NCBI GenBank assembly: GCA_020073365.1
Contig: JAIQFL010000099.1
Span: 1-32,852, forward strand
DNA from: Terriglobia bacterium
Lineage (GTDB): Bacteria > Acidobacteriota > Terriglobia > Bryobacterales > Bryobacteraceae
Direction: 5' to 3'
DNA length: 32,852 nucleotides
Positions 16,069 to 24,733 of the stretch are shown piece after piece. The notes beneath the pieces were generated by a model, which worked only from the letters and a program-made list of their open reading frames with translations, did not search any database and was not told where the DNA came from. Within the stretch, counting starts at the first letter, position 1. Every line of letters starts with the position of its first letter. Position numbers and translations under genes: made by a program.

Positions 16069-17319
16069 ATGGATGCATTCCGATTGATCACGCTCGATCC
16101 CGGCCATTTTCACGCCGCCCTGATTCAGAAGGAAATGTATGACGGCGTCGCCAGGCGGGTCGCGGTGTACGCGCCCCTGGGGCCGGACCTCACCGAGCAC
16201 CTGAACCGCATCGCCCGCTTCAATCTCCGCAAGCAGAACCCCACCTCCTGGGAACTGGACATTCACGCGTCGCCGGATTTCCTGGAGCGCATGCTGGAGG
16301 AGCGCCCCGGCAATATCGTGGTGCTCTCGGGACGGAACCGGGCCAAGATCCATCACATCGCCAGGGCGCTGGATGCAGGCCTTCACGTGCTCGCCGACAA
16401 GCCGTGGATTATCGAGGCCGCCGATCTACCGTTGCTGGCTGAGGCGCTGGCCACTGGGCGACGCCAAGGGCTGATCGCCTACGACATCATGACCGAGCGC
16501 TACGAGATCACCTCGATCCTGCAGCGCGAATTGGTCAGCGACCCGGAGGTCTTCGGGTCTATCCTGCCCGGCACGGAAGAGCAGCCCGCCGTCTACATGG
16601 AGAGCGTCCACCACATCCTGAAGCTCGTGGCGGGAGTCCCGAATCTGCGGCCGGCATGGTTCTTTGACGTTCAGGAACAGGGCGAGGCGCTGGCCGATGT
16701 GGGCACGCACCTGGTCGACCTGGTCCAGTGGACGCTCTTCTCCGAACGTTCGCTCGACTACCGCGCCGACATTCAGGTGCTCACCGCGAGCGCCTGGCTG
16801 ACCACCATCACCACCGCTCAATTCCGCCAGGTCACGGGCGAACCGGGCGAGGGTCTCGACTACCGCTCGAACACCAGCGTCACTTATGCGATTCGGGGCA
16901 TTCACGCGAAACTGGATGTTCTGTGGCGCTGGGAAGCACCAGCCGGAACCGGCGACACTCATTTCGCGGTGTATCGCGGCTCCAGATCTCGCATCGAGGT
17001 CCGGCAAGGGCAAGAGGAGAACTACCGGCCGGAGTTATACGTGGTGAGGCAGGATTCCGGCGTCAGGGGCGCGCTCGAAAGGAAAGTCGCAGCCCTTGGG
17101 GACCAGTATCCCGGCATAGCCATCGAGGACCGGGGACCCGAGGCCCGGGTGACCATACCCGACCGCTATCGCGTGGGACACGAGGCTCACTTCGCGCAGG
17201 TGACCAACCAGTTTTTCGAGTACTTGCGCCATCCCGAAACCCTTCCCGCGTGGGAGGAGGCCAACATGCTCGCCAAGTATTACGTCACCACCAGGGGAGT
17301 GGAACTATCGCGTGGCTGA
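16069..17319 (+). CDS. Gfo/Idh/MocA-family oxidoreductase
   Basis: A 416-residue putative NAD(P)-dependent dehydrogenase. The N-terminal half has a Rossmann-like layout with the family hallmark HVLADKPWI (Lys in the DKP position). The C-terminal half, with ESVHHILKLV, DVGTHLVDLVQW and RYRVGHEAHFAQVTNQFFEYL, resembles the oxidoreductase C-terminal domain (PF16490) found in a subgroup of these enzymes. The start is the first ATG after an in-frame stop at 16,054; no clear ribosome binding site precedes it. It is divergent from the purine operon across a repeat-rich gap; whether it shares that function is unknown. Substrates of this subgroup are usually sugars or cyclitols. Confidence 0.85.
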   Translation: MDAFRLITLDPGHFHAALIQKEMYDGVARRVAVYAPLGPDLTEHLNRIARFNLRKQNPTSWELDIHASPDFLERMLEERPGNIVVLSGRNRAKIHHIARALDAGLHVLADKPWIIEAADLPLLAEALATGRRQGLIAYDIMTERYEITSILQRELVSDPEVFGSILPGTEEQPAVYMESVHHILKLVAGVPNLRPAWFFDVQEQGEALADVGTHLVDLVQWTLFSERSLDYRADIQVLTASAWLTTITTAQFRQVTGEPGEGLDYRSNTSVTYAIRGIHAKLDVLWRWEAPAGTGDTHFAVYRGSRSRIEVRQGQEENYRPELYVVRQDSGVRGALERKVAALGDQYPGIAIEDRGPEARVTIPDRYRVGHEAHFAQVTNQFFEYLRHPETLPAWEEANMLAKYYVTTRGVELSRG

Positions 17320-17330
17320 AAAGAGATCGG

Positions 17331-17352
17331 CAGGCGAAACCGCCTGGCAGAT
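17331..17352. repeat. Hairpin between convergent genes
   Basis: GGCAGGCGAAACCGCCTGGC is a diverged member of the GGCAGGCG palindrome family. It sits between the convergent stops at 17,319 and 17,417 and could serve as a bidirectional terminator, but no T-run follows. Confidence 0.45.
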
Positions 17353-17416
17353 CCGCCTGAGTATCCACATTCTTTCATTTCACAGCTCCCGCCCGGGGGT
17401 CCGCCCACCACCCTAC

Positions 17417-18487
17417 CTACTTACCCACAACCACAATGGAAAACGAATCCGGCAGCATGGGGGCCCGGCCACCCCGGCCGCCACCCTTCGGTGCGTCCTT
17501 GGGTGCATCCGCGGGAGGGGCCGGCGGCGGACCGTACTCGGCCCCGATGATCAGGATGTGATTCGTCTTGCTGTCCAACGTCAGGGTCTTACCGCCCTGG
17601 ATGGTCGTCACGATCTGTTCTACCTCGAAGCTGGTGGGGCTGTTTTCCTTGATGACGGTCAGGGTGGAATTGCCCGCGGAGCTGAAGGCCTCCATGGTTG
17701 CGGGATTAAACACCGCGCCATCCGAGCCGCCGGCCAGCGGCAGGGTGGAGATGATCTTGCCGTCCTGGGAATTGAGCATGACCATCACTCCCGGGGCTGG
17801 CTGCCGGCAGGCCACGAACAGAACATGATTCTTGACATCAAAGCCGAGACCGGCGGGCGTGCTGCCCTTCCCACCGAGATCGTAGTGTGCGGTAACCGTC
17901 ATGGTTTTCGTGTCGACGGCCGCTACGTTATCCTTGTCTTCGATATCGACGTACATATGGCCGTTGCCGTCGGTGACGGCCTGCTCCGGCGCTCCGCCGA
18001 GATCGACCGTGCCGACCACCGAGCCATCCTTGGAGTCGATCACGGTGGCGGTCGGTGCGCGGTGGCTGAAAACCCAGACTCGCTGGTTAAACGGGTCGAA
18101 CAGAATCCCGTCGGGACCGCCATCTACATCGATGGTCGTGATGAGCTGCAGGGTCTTGCTATCCCACATCGCCACGGGTTTGCTGCTGGCGAAGCCGTGA
18201 GCGGCCTTGGGGTCGACGGCTGCCCCATTCGCGCTGGTCTTGGGGATTTCGCCAGCCAGCTTGAGGGTATCCAGATCGAAAACCGTGACTCTGGGCTCGG
18301 GACCCTTTCGCGGAATGTACAACCGGCGTCCGTCGGCGTCCGCATAAACATAGTCGAAGCCACCGTCGCCACCGACTTTGGCTGTTTTCAGCACTTTGTA
18401 GGGCCCCGTGGTGGGAGCCTGCTGGGCCAATCCGAGGACCGCCAATATCGCGATCCCTGTTGCAAACACGAGGCACAAACGTCGCAT
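17417..18487 (-). CDS. Secreted YVTN/YncE-like beta-propeller protein
   Basis: A 356-residue protein with a signal peptide (hydrophobic 7-20, then QQAPTTGPY) and repeated blade-like segments (DYVYADADGRRLYIPRKG, VTVFDLDTLKLAGEI, VWVFSHRAPTATVIDSKDGSVVGTV, MYVDIEDKDNVAAVDTKTM). A Pro/Gly/Ala-rich stretch lies near the C-terminus. The start has AAGGAG eight bases upstream. Function is unknown; such propellers in this phylum are usually exported binding or scaffold proteins. Confidence 0.88.
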   Translation of the reverse strand: MRRLCLVFATGIAILAVLGLAQQAPTTGPYKVLKTAKVGGDGGFDYVYADADGRRLYIPRKGPEPRVTVFDLDTLKLAGEIPKTSANGAAVDPKAAHGFASSKPVAMWDSKTLQLITTIDVDGGPDGILFDPFNQRVWVFSHRAPTATVIDSKDGSVVGTVDLGGAPEQAVTDGNGHMYVDIEDKDNVAAVDTKTMTVTAHYDLGGKGSTPAGLGFDVKNHVLFVACRQPAPGVMVMLNSQDGKIISTLPLAGGSDGAVFNPATMEAFSSAGNSTLTVIKENSPTSFEVEQIVTTIQGGKTLTLDSKTNHILIIGAEYGPPPAPPADAPKDAPKGGGRGGRAPMLPDSFSIVVVGK

Positions 18488-18559
18488 CCCGAAATCTCCT
18501 TAGGTGCATAAAAGTGTCCTGAGCGGCCGTTTGGTTACGGCACCGGGGCCCACCCCACG

Positions 18560-18640
18560 TTATTCGTAGCGGAGGGATACCACGGGGTCCACGCGGCTGG
18601 CGCGGCGTGCTGGAACGTACGAAGCCGCGGCGGCGACCGT
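18560..18640 (-). pseudogene. Relic of an ADOP/MacB-like permease C-terminus
   Basis: The minus strand reads ADELTVAAAASYVPARRASR followed by VDPVVSLRYE and a stop at 18,560. The PARRASRVDPxxxLRYE ending is the usual C-terminus of the acidobacterial orphan FtsX-like permeases. Nothing upstream continues the frame, so only this tail remains. Confidence 0.8.
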
Positions 18641-18830
18641 CAGTTCATCCGCACTTCGCTCATCACCCTGCTGGCCGCCGTCGCGTTCGTTCTGCTGATC
18701 GCCTGTGCCAACGTTGCCGGTCTTTTGCTAGGCCGAGCGGCGCACCCGGCAGAGGGAGATGGCGCTGCGCGCAGCGCTGGGCTCCGGCCGCGGAAGGCTG
18801 GTAGGGCAACTCCTTGCGGTTCGCCCGGCG
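18641..18830 (+). pseudogene. Relic of an ADOP/MacB-like permease core, frameshifted
   Basis: The plus strand reads QFIRTSLITLLAAVAFVLLI then ACANVAGLLL, the transmembrane segment of FtsX-like permeases. A one-base frame change at about 18,728-18,740 then gives RTRQREMALRAALGSGRGRL and VGQLL, the conserved cytoplasmic loop. No start or continuation is present. It lies back to back with the opposite-strand tail, so the two pieces come from a rearranged locus or from two genes. Confidence 0.8.
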
Positions 18831-18912
18831 GTATGCGAGAGTCCCCTGTTACCGTACCCACCAAAGCGAGTATTCCGTTGCGATCTTCCTTCGCCTAGGA
18901 TATTCGGTGAAG

Positions 18913-21519
18913 ATGAAACCTCTGGCCCGACCTGGAGTGATCCTCGGGGCAGCGATCGCTCTCTGCCTCCTGAGCGTTCCGCTGGCCGCCTGGCAGCCGA
19001 CCACGAATTCGGCTGACGATGACGACGACTCCGGCCCGCCTACCGTGCGAGTCTGGGTCTCTCCCAGGCTTCGCGGCGACGTGGATTTCTCCATCCGTAT
19101 CTATGCCACTGGAACGCACCAGCCCGTCGACCTGGCCGCGGTTCTCCGCAGCTCGATGGATTGCGATTGGCGGGCGGGCGACACCGGTGAGGACTACGTG
19201 AAAGGCACCTGCCGGCACCTGCTGCACGCCAACCGCGGAGCCGTGGAGGACAGGCTGGCGCTCGCGCCCTTGGCCAAGGCGCTGTGGAAGGCCGGCATCA
19301 CTGAGGTCACATTCGCGTTGTCCTCGAAGGGCGACCCGGTCGAATCCCAGGGCCTGAATTGGGTGAAAGGCGGCAGCGGGCGGAAGGCAACGCGGTCGCA
19401 GGTCTGGCACTTTCAAGCCACCGCGGATTCGATGCCGCCCCCGCCGTTCCAGGTTCGGGTTGGCTCTCAGTGGAATCCTGGCCGTCTCGGCGCACCGCTT
19501 CTCTTCGTGCTCTGCGGTCCCGCCCTGCTGGCGCTCTGGATTCGCAGGCAGATGGTCCGGAAGAACGCCATGCCCGGAGCCGGCGTGGTGTGGCTCAACT
19601 GGATTCTGCTGGGTTCCTGGCTCTATTGGATCTCCGCCGTTCGCATCGAGGATCTCGGCGGCTTTGCTGCCGGATTGAATCTCGATAGTTCGCTGGCAAC
19701 CGTTCTGATCGGCTCGCTGTTCTTCGCATTGCCTCCGTTGCTGGCCACCGCCGTCTGCCTGCTGGCGCTATTGCCTCAGGCTCAGCCGGGCGTGGAGTGC
19801 CCGTCCGGACAGATCCCCCGCATGCTCCGACGGACTCTGGCGGCCGAGGCTACCTTCGTGGTGCCGCTGGGCCTCTTTCTGGTGGGCACCACCATGATGG
19901 ACGACGACTGGCGCACCGGAATGCTCGGCATGGCCGCGGCATACGGCGCCTACCGACTGCTGGCGTGGTGCGGGTGGCGGTGGAATTCGCAGCGCATGCT
20001 CAGCCTGGATGGCGGGGATCTGCGTGAGCGCGCCGTCGCCATCGCACAAGCAGCCGGAGTGGAGCTCAAGTCCGTGTGCGTGCTGGAGAACCGGTTCCCG
20101 ATGGAGGCCAACGCGTTCGCCATGGGGGGCGGCCGCATTTCGTTCACACGGGGACTGCTCGAGAACATGTCCCGCCGCGAAGTGGACTCGGTAATCGCCC
20201 ACGAAGTGGGCCACCTGCGCGGGAAGCATATTGGAATGCGCACCGGCCTGTTCGTGGCGTACCTGGTGGTGATCGGCCCGGCGGTCGCCAGTTTCATGAC
20301 CAAAGCCGGGTTGCCGGCGTGGGCCATGGCGCTCCCCATCGCGCCGATGCTCTACGTGCTGGCTGCCGGCCAGCTTTCGCAAAGCAACGAATTGAACGCC
20401 GATGCCCGCGCCGTCCAATTGACCAACGATCCGGAGGGAACCATCGCCGCCTTGGCGCGACTGGCGCGTCTCACGCGGTCGCCGGTCGATTGGGGCGGCA
20501 TGCAGGGGTCCATCCTGTCGCACCCCTCGATGCAGCGCCGGGTGCTCGCCGTTGCGCGCCGGTTCGGAGTGCCGGAGCCCCGCGCGCTGGACCTCCTGAG
20601 GGACCCGGACCTGCTGGCCAGTGGCCTGGCGGAACCGGCGGCGTCCGCGCGGTACGCGCTTCCACAACACATCGAGCGGGCCGATCCGGTCTTTACATCC
20701 ACAGTCAAACTGTCGCATGCGTATTGGACGCCCTGGGTCTTCGGCGGTACGTTGATCGCATTCCTGCTGGTGGCGGCTTCCATCGCCGCGCAACCCTTCA
20801 ACGGGGCGTTCGGCCCGCTCTGGTCGGTCCTGATCTTCTTCCCGAGTCTTCCGCTGGTCGGCTGGCTCACGATGAAAATGGACGACTGGTGGGATTGCCT
20901 GTTCATCGGAAGGATACAGCGGAAGATCGAAGCTCACTCGCCCGGCGTGGCGGGTACGTTTGTTGCCTTGATCCCCGGCGACCGCGTTCTGCCGCTCGAA
21001 AGCCAGTTCGCCTGGGATCTGGGATGGCTTTCCCTGGATGCCGACCGGCTGACCTACCGCGGCGAACGGGCGCAATTCTCGGTACCGAGAAGCGACTTGA
21101 CCTCGATCGAGATTCGCAAGGGGCCGCTCGGCTGGTGCCGCACCTATGCCGTAGTGCTGCGCTCGTCCCACGCGACCTTCAGCCTCCGGCTTGCCGGCCG
21201 CGGCCGAACCCGCCGGCTGGCGCGACGGATCGAGAAGCAGTTGAACTGGTGGTGGCGAGCGGAGGCCCCCGCACTGGCGGTGGTGGAGACCGAACCTCTT
21301 CCCGCGCCCGACCTGCCGAACGTGCAGCCCGCAATTCCGTCGCGGCTCCGGATTGCCTGGGTGTTCGGCGTCCGCACCGTGCTGCTGTTCCTGGCAACGA
21401 TCGTTCTCTTGTCGGTCTCTCCGCTGATGAACCGCAGTCCGATGTTCGCCTTCGTGCCGTTCACCGCGCCCCTGGTCTACCTGGTGGTGATGTGCCCGAC
21501 GGTGGTGCGCCCGCAGTAA
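18913..21519 (+). CDS. Membrane-bound M48-family metalloprotease
   Basis: An 868-residue multi-pass membrane protein with an M48 (HtpX/Ste24-type) zinc protease core. The zinc motif HEVGH (His430, Glu431, His434) is intact, and NELNADARAVQL supplies the third ligand (Glu493). A signal peptide or first helix (residues 7-26) leads to an Ala/Asp-rich exported region, then membrane helices before and after the protease domain. The C-terminal part carries more hydrophobic segments and a PH-like cytoplasmic stretch (about 690-780). I chose the ATG at 18,913 because the signal segment begins there; the longer ORF includes permease relic sequence. Probable role is membrane-protein quality control; no substrate can be read. 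Confidence 0.85.
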   Translation: MKPLARPGVILGAAIALCLLSVPLAAWQPTTNSADDDDDSGPPTVRVWVSPRLRGDVDFSIRIYATGTHQPVDLAAVLRSSMDCDWRAGDTGEDYVKGTCRHLLHANRGAVEDRLALAPLAKALWKAGITEVTFALSSKGDPVESQGLNWVKGGSGRKATRSQVWHFQATADSMPPPPFQVRVGSQWNPGRLGAPLLFVLCGPALLALWIRRQMVRKNAMPGAGVVWLNWILLGSWLYWISAVRIEDLGGFAAGLNLDSSLATVLIGSLFFALPPLLATAVCLLALLPQAQPGVECPSGQIPRMLRRTLAAEATFVVPLGLFLVGTTMMDDDWRTGMLGMAAAYGAYRLLAWCGWRWNSQRMLSLDGGDLRERAVAIAQAAGVELKSVCVLENRFPMEANAFAMGGGRISFTRGLLENMSRREVDSVIAHEVGHLRGKHIGMRTGLFVAYLVVIGPAVASFMTKAGLPAWAMALPIAPMLYVLAAGQLSQSNELNADARAVQLTNDPEGTIAALARLARLTRSPVDWGGMQGSILSHPSMQRRVLAVARRFGVPEPRALDLLRDPDLLASGLAEPAASARYALPQHIERADPVFTSTVKLSHAYWTPWVFGGTLIAFLLVAASIAAQPFNGAFGPLWSVLIFFPSLPLVGWLTMKMDDWWDCLFIGRIQRKIEAHSPGVAGTFVALIPGDRVLPLESQFAWDLGWLSLDADRLTYRGERAQFSVPRSDLTSIEIRKGPLGWCRTYAVVLRSSHATFSLRLAGRGRTRRLARRIEKQLNWWWRAEAPALAVVETEPLPAPDLPNVQPAIPSRLRIAWVFGVRTVLLFLATIVLLSVSPLMNRSPMFAFVPFTAPLVYLVVMCPTVVRPQ

Positions 21520-21520
21520 C

Positions 21521-21538
21521 ACGGGCATCCTTGCCTGT
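21521..21538. repeat. Short hairpin after the M48 gene
   Basis: ACACGGGCATCCTTGCCTGT resembles the palindrome inside ygfK at 8,919-8,938. It starts at the M48 stop codon. Confidence 0.5.
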
Positions 21539-21936
21539 ATTGGATTAGCGGTATCGCGGCACCGTAGGAATTCTGTGTATTTGTACGGTAAAAAGAATTA
21601 AATAGGTTTAAAGGTCTGATTATCATATAATGTAATCTGTCCGGACGGGCTTGGTAAAGACAGCGGTGGACCGCTGCACCGAGCGACCAGGCCGGCCGGT
21701 TTCACGTTGTGTGGGGGCGGGGCATGGGTGGAAGGCGTTTTTCCGCTCGCCGAGAGTCTTTTATGCCCGCCATCCCGCCTGCCGCAACGCCGACTCTCGA
21801 ACGGCCTCGAGAGAGAGGTCTATCCCAATCATCGAAGCGGACCCCTAAGGCTCACGGTCATCGTGTTCGATGGCACTGGTGTTCAGGAGTCGAAATGGCT
21901 ACCTGCCAACAAGCCGGCTTTCTGCGGAGGTGGTTT
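21539..21936 (+). promoter_or_regulatory. Candidate promoter and long leader of the NHL gene
   Basis: An AT-rich island (21,575-21,640), unlike its GC-rich surroundings, holds a perfect TATAAT at 21,626-21,631; the region 17 bp upstream (TAGGTT) is a poor -35. If used, it would give a leader of about 260-300 nt before the NHL-protein start. I see no known riboswitch or gene in that leader; ORFs in it lack ribosome binding sites. Confidence 0.35.
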
Positions 21937-24666
21937 ATGCGTGAACGACTTTTGCGCCCTCTTGGCCTATGTATCCCTTTGCTGATGAGTGCCGCGGGAA
22001 TCGCACATTCCCAGATCATTACCACGGTAGCGGATGGGGATCTGGGAGCGGTCCTGCCCCCCACAATGCCGGCTCTCCAGGCTCCCCTCAAGAATCCGGC
22101 GGCGCTAGCCGTGGACTCGCAGGGAAATCTCTTCATCGCCGACCTCGATATGAACCGTGTGCTGCGCGTTTCTTCGGGTGGAGTCTTCACAGTGGTGGCG
22201 GGAAGCGGGAAACGGGGTTCTTTCGGAGATGGTGGTCCCGCTACGAACGCCTCGCTTTACGGGCCCACCGGCGTTGCGGTGGATGCCGCGGGCAACATCT
22301 ACATTGCCGATGGCAGCGGCCAGGTTCGCATGGTCGCGCCGAACGGAACGATTAGCACGTTGGCCGCCACCAGCGCGATTGGTATTGCCCGCAAGATCTG
22401 GATCGACGCAGCCGGCAACCTCTTCATTCTCGAATATGAAGACATTCTCAAAGTGACACCCAATGGCACTGTCAGCACGGTCGTGAAGGGCCTCTCGATG
22501 CCCAACGGCTTTGCCATGGACGCGTCGGGCAACCTGTATCTCGCCGAGGGTCTGCAAAACCGCATTCGCAAAGTGGCCCTTGATGGGACCATTACGACAG
22601 TTGCGGGTACCGGGCAGGCGGGCGCATCGGGCGACGGTGGACCTGCCACCGCAGCGCGTTTGACGTCCCCGTGCGACGTCACGGTGGACGCCGGCGGCAG
22701 CCTGTATATCGCGGACAACGGCAATGGCCGGATAAGGAAGGTGACGCCCGCGGGCATCATCAGCACCGTGGCAGGTGGGGGAGCCGATTCCAGCGGCGAC
22801 GGAGGGGTGGCTACCAGCGCGGTGCTCATTAACCCGGTGTCGGTAGCAGTGGACGTCACCCGCAATCTCTATATCGGCGATGCGGGCAGTCACCACATTC
22901 GCAAAGTAACGGCTGCCGGCATCATCGGCACGGTCGCCGGCAGCGGCCAGGCGCATTATCTCGGGGAGGGAGGTGTTGCGGCTACCAATGCCCAATTGGA
23001 CGGGCCCAACGGCTTGGTATTCGACAGCGCCGGCAACCTCTATATCGCCGACACGGACAATCACCGAATCCGCAAGATCACGCTCGATGGAATCATCAAC
23101 ACCGTGGCGGGCATTGGATTCAGGGGCTTCGCGGGCGACGGCGGCCCCGCTACGGTGGCGTCGCTGTCCGCTCCCGAAGGTGTTGCCGTGGACGCACCCG
23201 GAAACCTTTACATCACGGATGGAGGCAATAATCGTATCCGCAAAGTCAGTGCTAACGGGACGATCGCCACCATAGCCGGCGGAGGGAACACGGATCCTGG
23301 CGATGGCGCGCAGGCTACCAAGGCATCTTTGAGTTCCCCCGCGGGCGTGGTGCTGGATCCGGCGGGCAATATCTACTTCACGGAAAGCAATCGAGTCCGG
23401 AAGATCACACCGGACGGCATCATCCACACCGTGGCAGGCACCAGGCTTTCCGGCTCTTCCGGGGATGGCGGTCCCGCGGCCAGTGCGCAACTCAACAAAC
23501 CATTTGCCTTGGCCCTCAATACGGCCGGCAATCTTTATATCGCGGATTCCAACAACAGCCGGGTCCGCATGGTGACTCCCTCTGGCATCATCAGCACCGT
23601 GGCCGGCAGCACCGATGGCGATAGCGGCGATGGCGGTCAAGCTACCAGCGCTCAACTCCAGAAGCCCAGCGGCCTGGCGGTGGATGCATCCGGAAACCTC
23701 TATATTGCCGACTCAGGTTGGCACCATCACGTTCGCAGAGTGACTCCGGCAGGCATCATCTCCACGGTAGTAGGGCGGAACGATCTCAACGCGACCGATG
23801 GCGGCCTGGCTACCAGCGCCTCGCTGAGCACCCCTGCGGGACTTGCTGTGGACGCTGCCGGCAATCTCTACATCGCAGACTCTGGAGCGGATCGGATCTA
23901 CAAGGTGACGCGCGAGACCTACACGGGCGGGCCCCAGCCGAGGCCGGCCGTAGTCACCAACAGTGCGGACTACAAAGCGTTGATCGCTCCGTCCACGTGG
24001 ATCACGATCACAGGAGCGGACCTGGCGCCCAGCACCAGATCGTGGGCCGACGCGGACTTCGTCAACGGACTGCTACCGGTTCAATTGGACGGTGTGCGAG
24101 TCTTTGTCGAGGGCATGCCGGCGTATGTCAGCTACATTAGCCCGACCCAGATCAATGCGTTGGTGGGAGCCGTCTCATCGTGGCCAGGCGATCCCGCGCT
24201 CATTGAAGTGCTCACACCGCAAGGCAGAAGCGATCCGATTACGGTTACGGGCGACTTGAGATACGCCCCGGGTCTCTTCCGGCTGCCGGCTGAAGGGAAC
24301 AAGTATGTGATTGCCCAGGCCCTGGACGGCACTCTCATCGGGCGGCCTGGGCTGGTGCCCGGTCTAGCCACGCGGCCGGCACGGCCGGGCGAGATGCTGA
24401 CAATCTATGGCACGGGCTTCGGTCCAACGACTCCCGCAGTGACTCCGGGCACCATTCCTGCCGCGCCCGCCCCGGTATCCGGCCCCGTGGAGCTGGTAGC
24501 AGACTACGAAGTCTATCTGTACCCCACTTGGGCTGGACTGATTGGCCCGGGTCTCTACCAACTGAATTTCAAGGTGCCCAGCGTGCCGGATGGCGACTAC
24601 CGTTTCCAGCCGCGGGCAGGCTGGTCTTACGGGCTCTACGCCTGGATCACAATTCAGAGCAAATAG
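21937..24666 (+). CDS. Secreted 12-repeat NHL protein with Solibacter C-terminal domain
   Basis: A 909-residue exported protein. A signal peptide (residues 1-25, ending GIAHSQ) is followed by twelve NHL-type repeats of the form xVDxxGNLYIADxxNxRIRKVxxxGxIxTVAG, with GDGGPAT linkers. Twelve repeats would fit two six-bladed propellers. The last 230 residues (VTNSADYKALIAPSTWITIT, PAYVSYISPTQINALVG, MLTIYGTGFGPT, YQLNFKVP) look like the Solibacter uncharacterised C-terminal domain (TIGR03437), strong evidence for the host lineage. The start at 21,937 has GGAGGT five bases upstream and begins the signal peptide; an alternative ATG at 21,895 also has AGGAG. Function unknown, probably a surface protein. 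Confidence 0.9.
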   Translation: MRERLLRPLGLCIPLLMSAAGIAHSQIITTVADGDLGAVLPPTMPALQAPLKNPAALAVDSQGNLFIADLDMNRVLRVSSGGVFTVVAGSGKRGSFGDGGPATNASLYGPTGVAVDAAGNIYIADGSGQVRMVAPNGTISTLAATSAIGIARKIWIDAAGNLFILEYEDILKVTPNGTVSTVVKGLSMPNGFAMDASGNLYLAEGLQNRIRKVALDGTITTVAGTGQAGASGDGGPATAARLTSPCDVTVDAGGSLYIADNGNGRIRKVTPAGIISTVAGGGADSSGDGGVATSAVLINPVSVAVDVTRNLYIGDAGSHHIRKVTAAGIIGTVAGSGQAHYLGEGGVAATNAQLDGPNGLVFDSAGNLYIADTDNHRIRKITLDGIINTVAGIGFRGFAGDGGPATVASLSAPEGVAVDAPGNLYITDGGNNRIRKVSANGTIATIAGGGNTDPGDGAQATKASLSSPAGVVLDPAGNIYFTESNRVRKITPDGIIHTVAGTRLSGSSGDGGPAASAQLNKPFALALNTAGNLYIADSNNSRVRMVTPSGIISTVAGSTDGDSGDGGQATSAQLQKPSGLAVDASGNLYIADSGWHHHVRRVTPAGIISTVVGRNDLNATDGGLATSASLSTPAGLAVDAAGNLYIADSGADRIYKVTRETYTGGPQPRPAVVTNSADYKALIAPSTWITITGADLAPSTRSWADADFVNGLLPVQLDGVRVFVEGMPAYVSYISPTQINALVGAVSSWPGDPALIEVLTPQGRSDPITVTGDLRYAPGLFRLPAEGNKYVIAQALDGTLIGRPGLVPGLATRPARPGEMLTIYGTGFGPTTPAVTPGTIPAAPAPVSGPVELVADYEVYLYPTWAGLIGPGLYQLNFKVPSVPDGDYRFQPRAGWSYGLYAWITIQSK

Positions 24667-24733
24667 AGGAGCACTAACCGCCCGGTTTGACCTTACAGAT
24701 CCGGGTCTCCGGGCTTAGGGTAGGGAGGATGCG

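Noticed and set aside
18560..18830. An intact permease gene upstream of the M48 protease
   Set aside because: The two fragments lie on opposite strands, one has a frameshift, and neither has a start or the missing domains.
19768..21528. A 586-residue open frame opposite the M48 protease gene
   Set aside because: No recognisable domain, composition typical of a shadow frame, and the plus strand has the zinc protease motif.
22105..23655. A 516-residue open frame opposite the NHL repeats
   Set aside because: It is a repetitive antisense image of the NHL repeats and has no family features.
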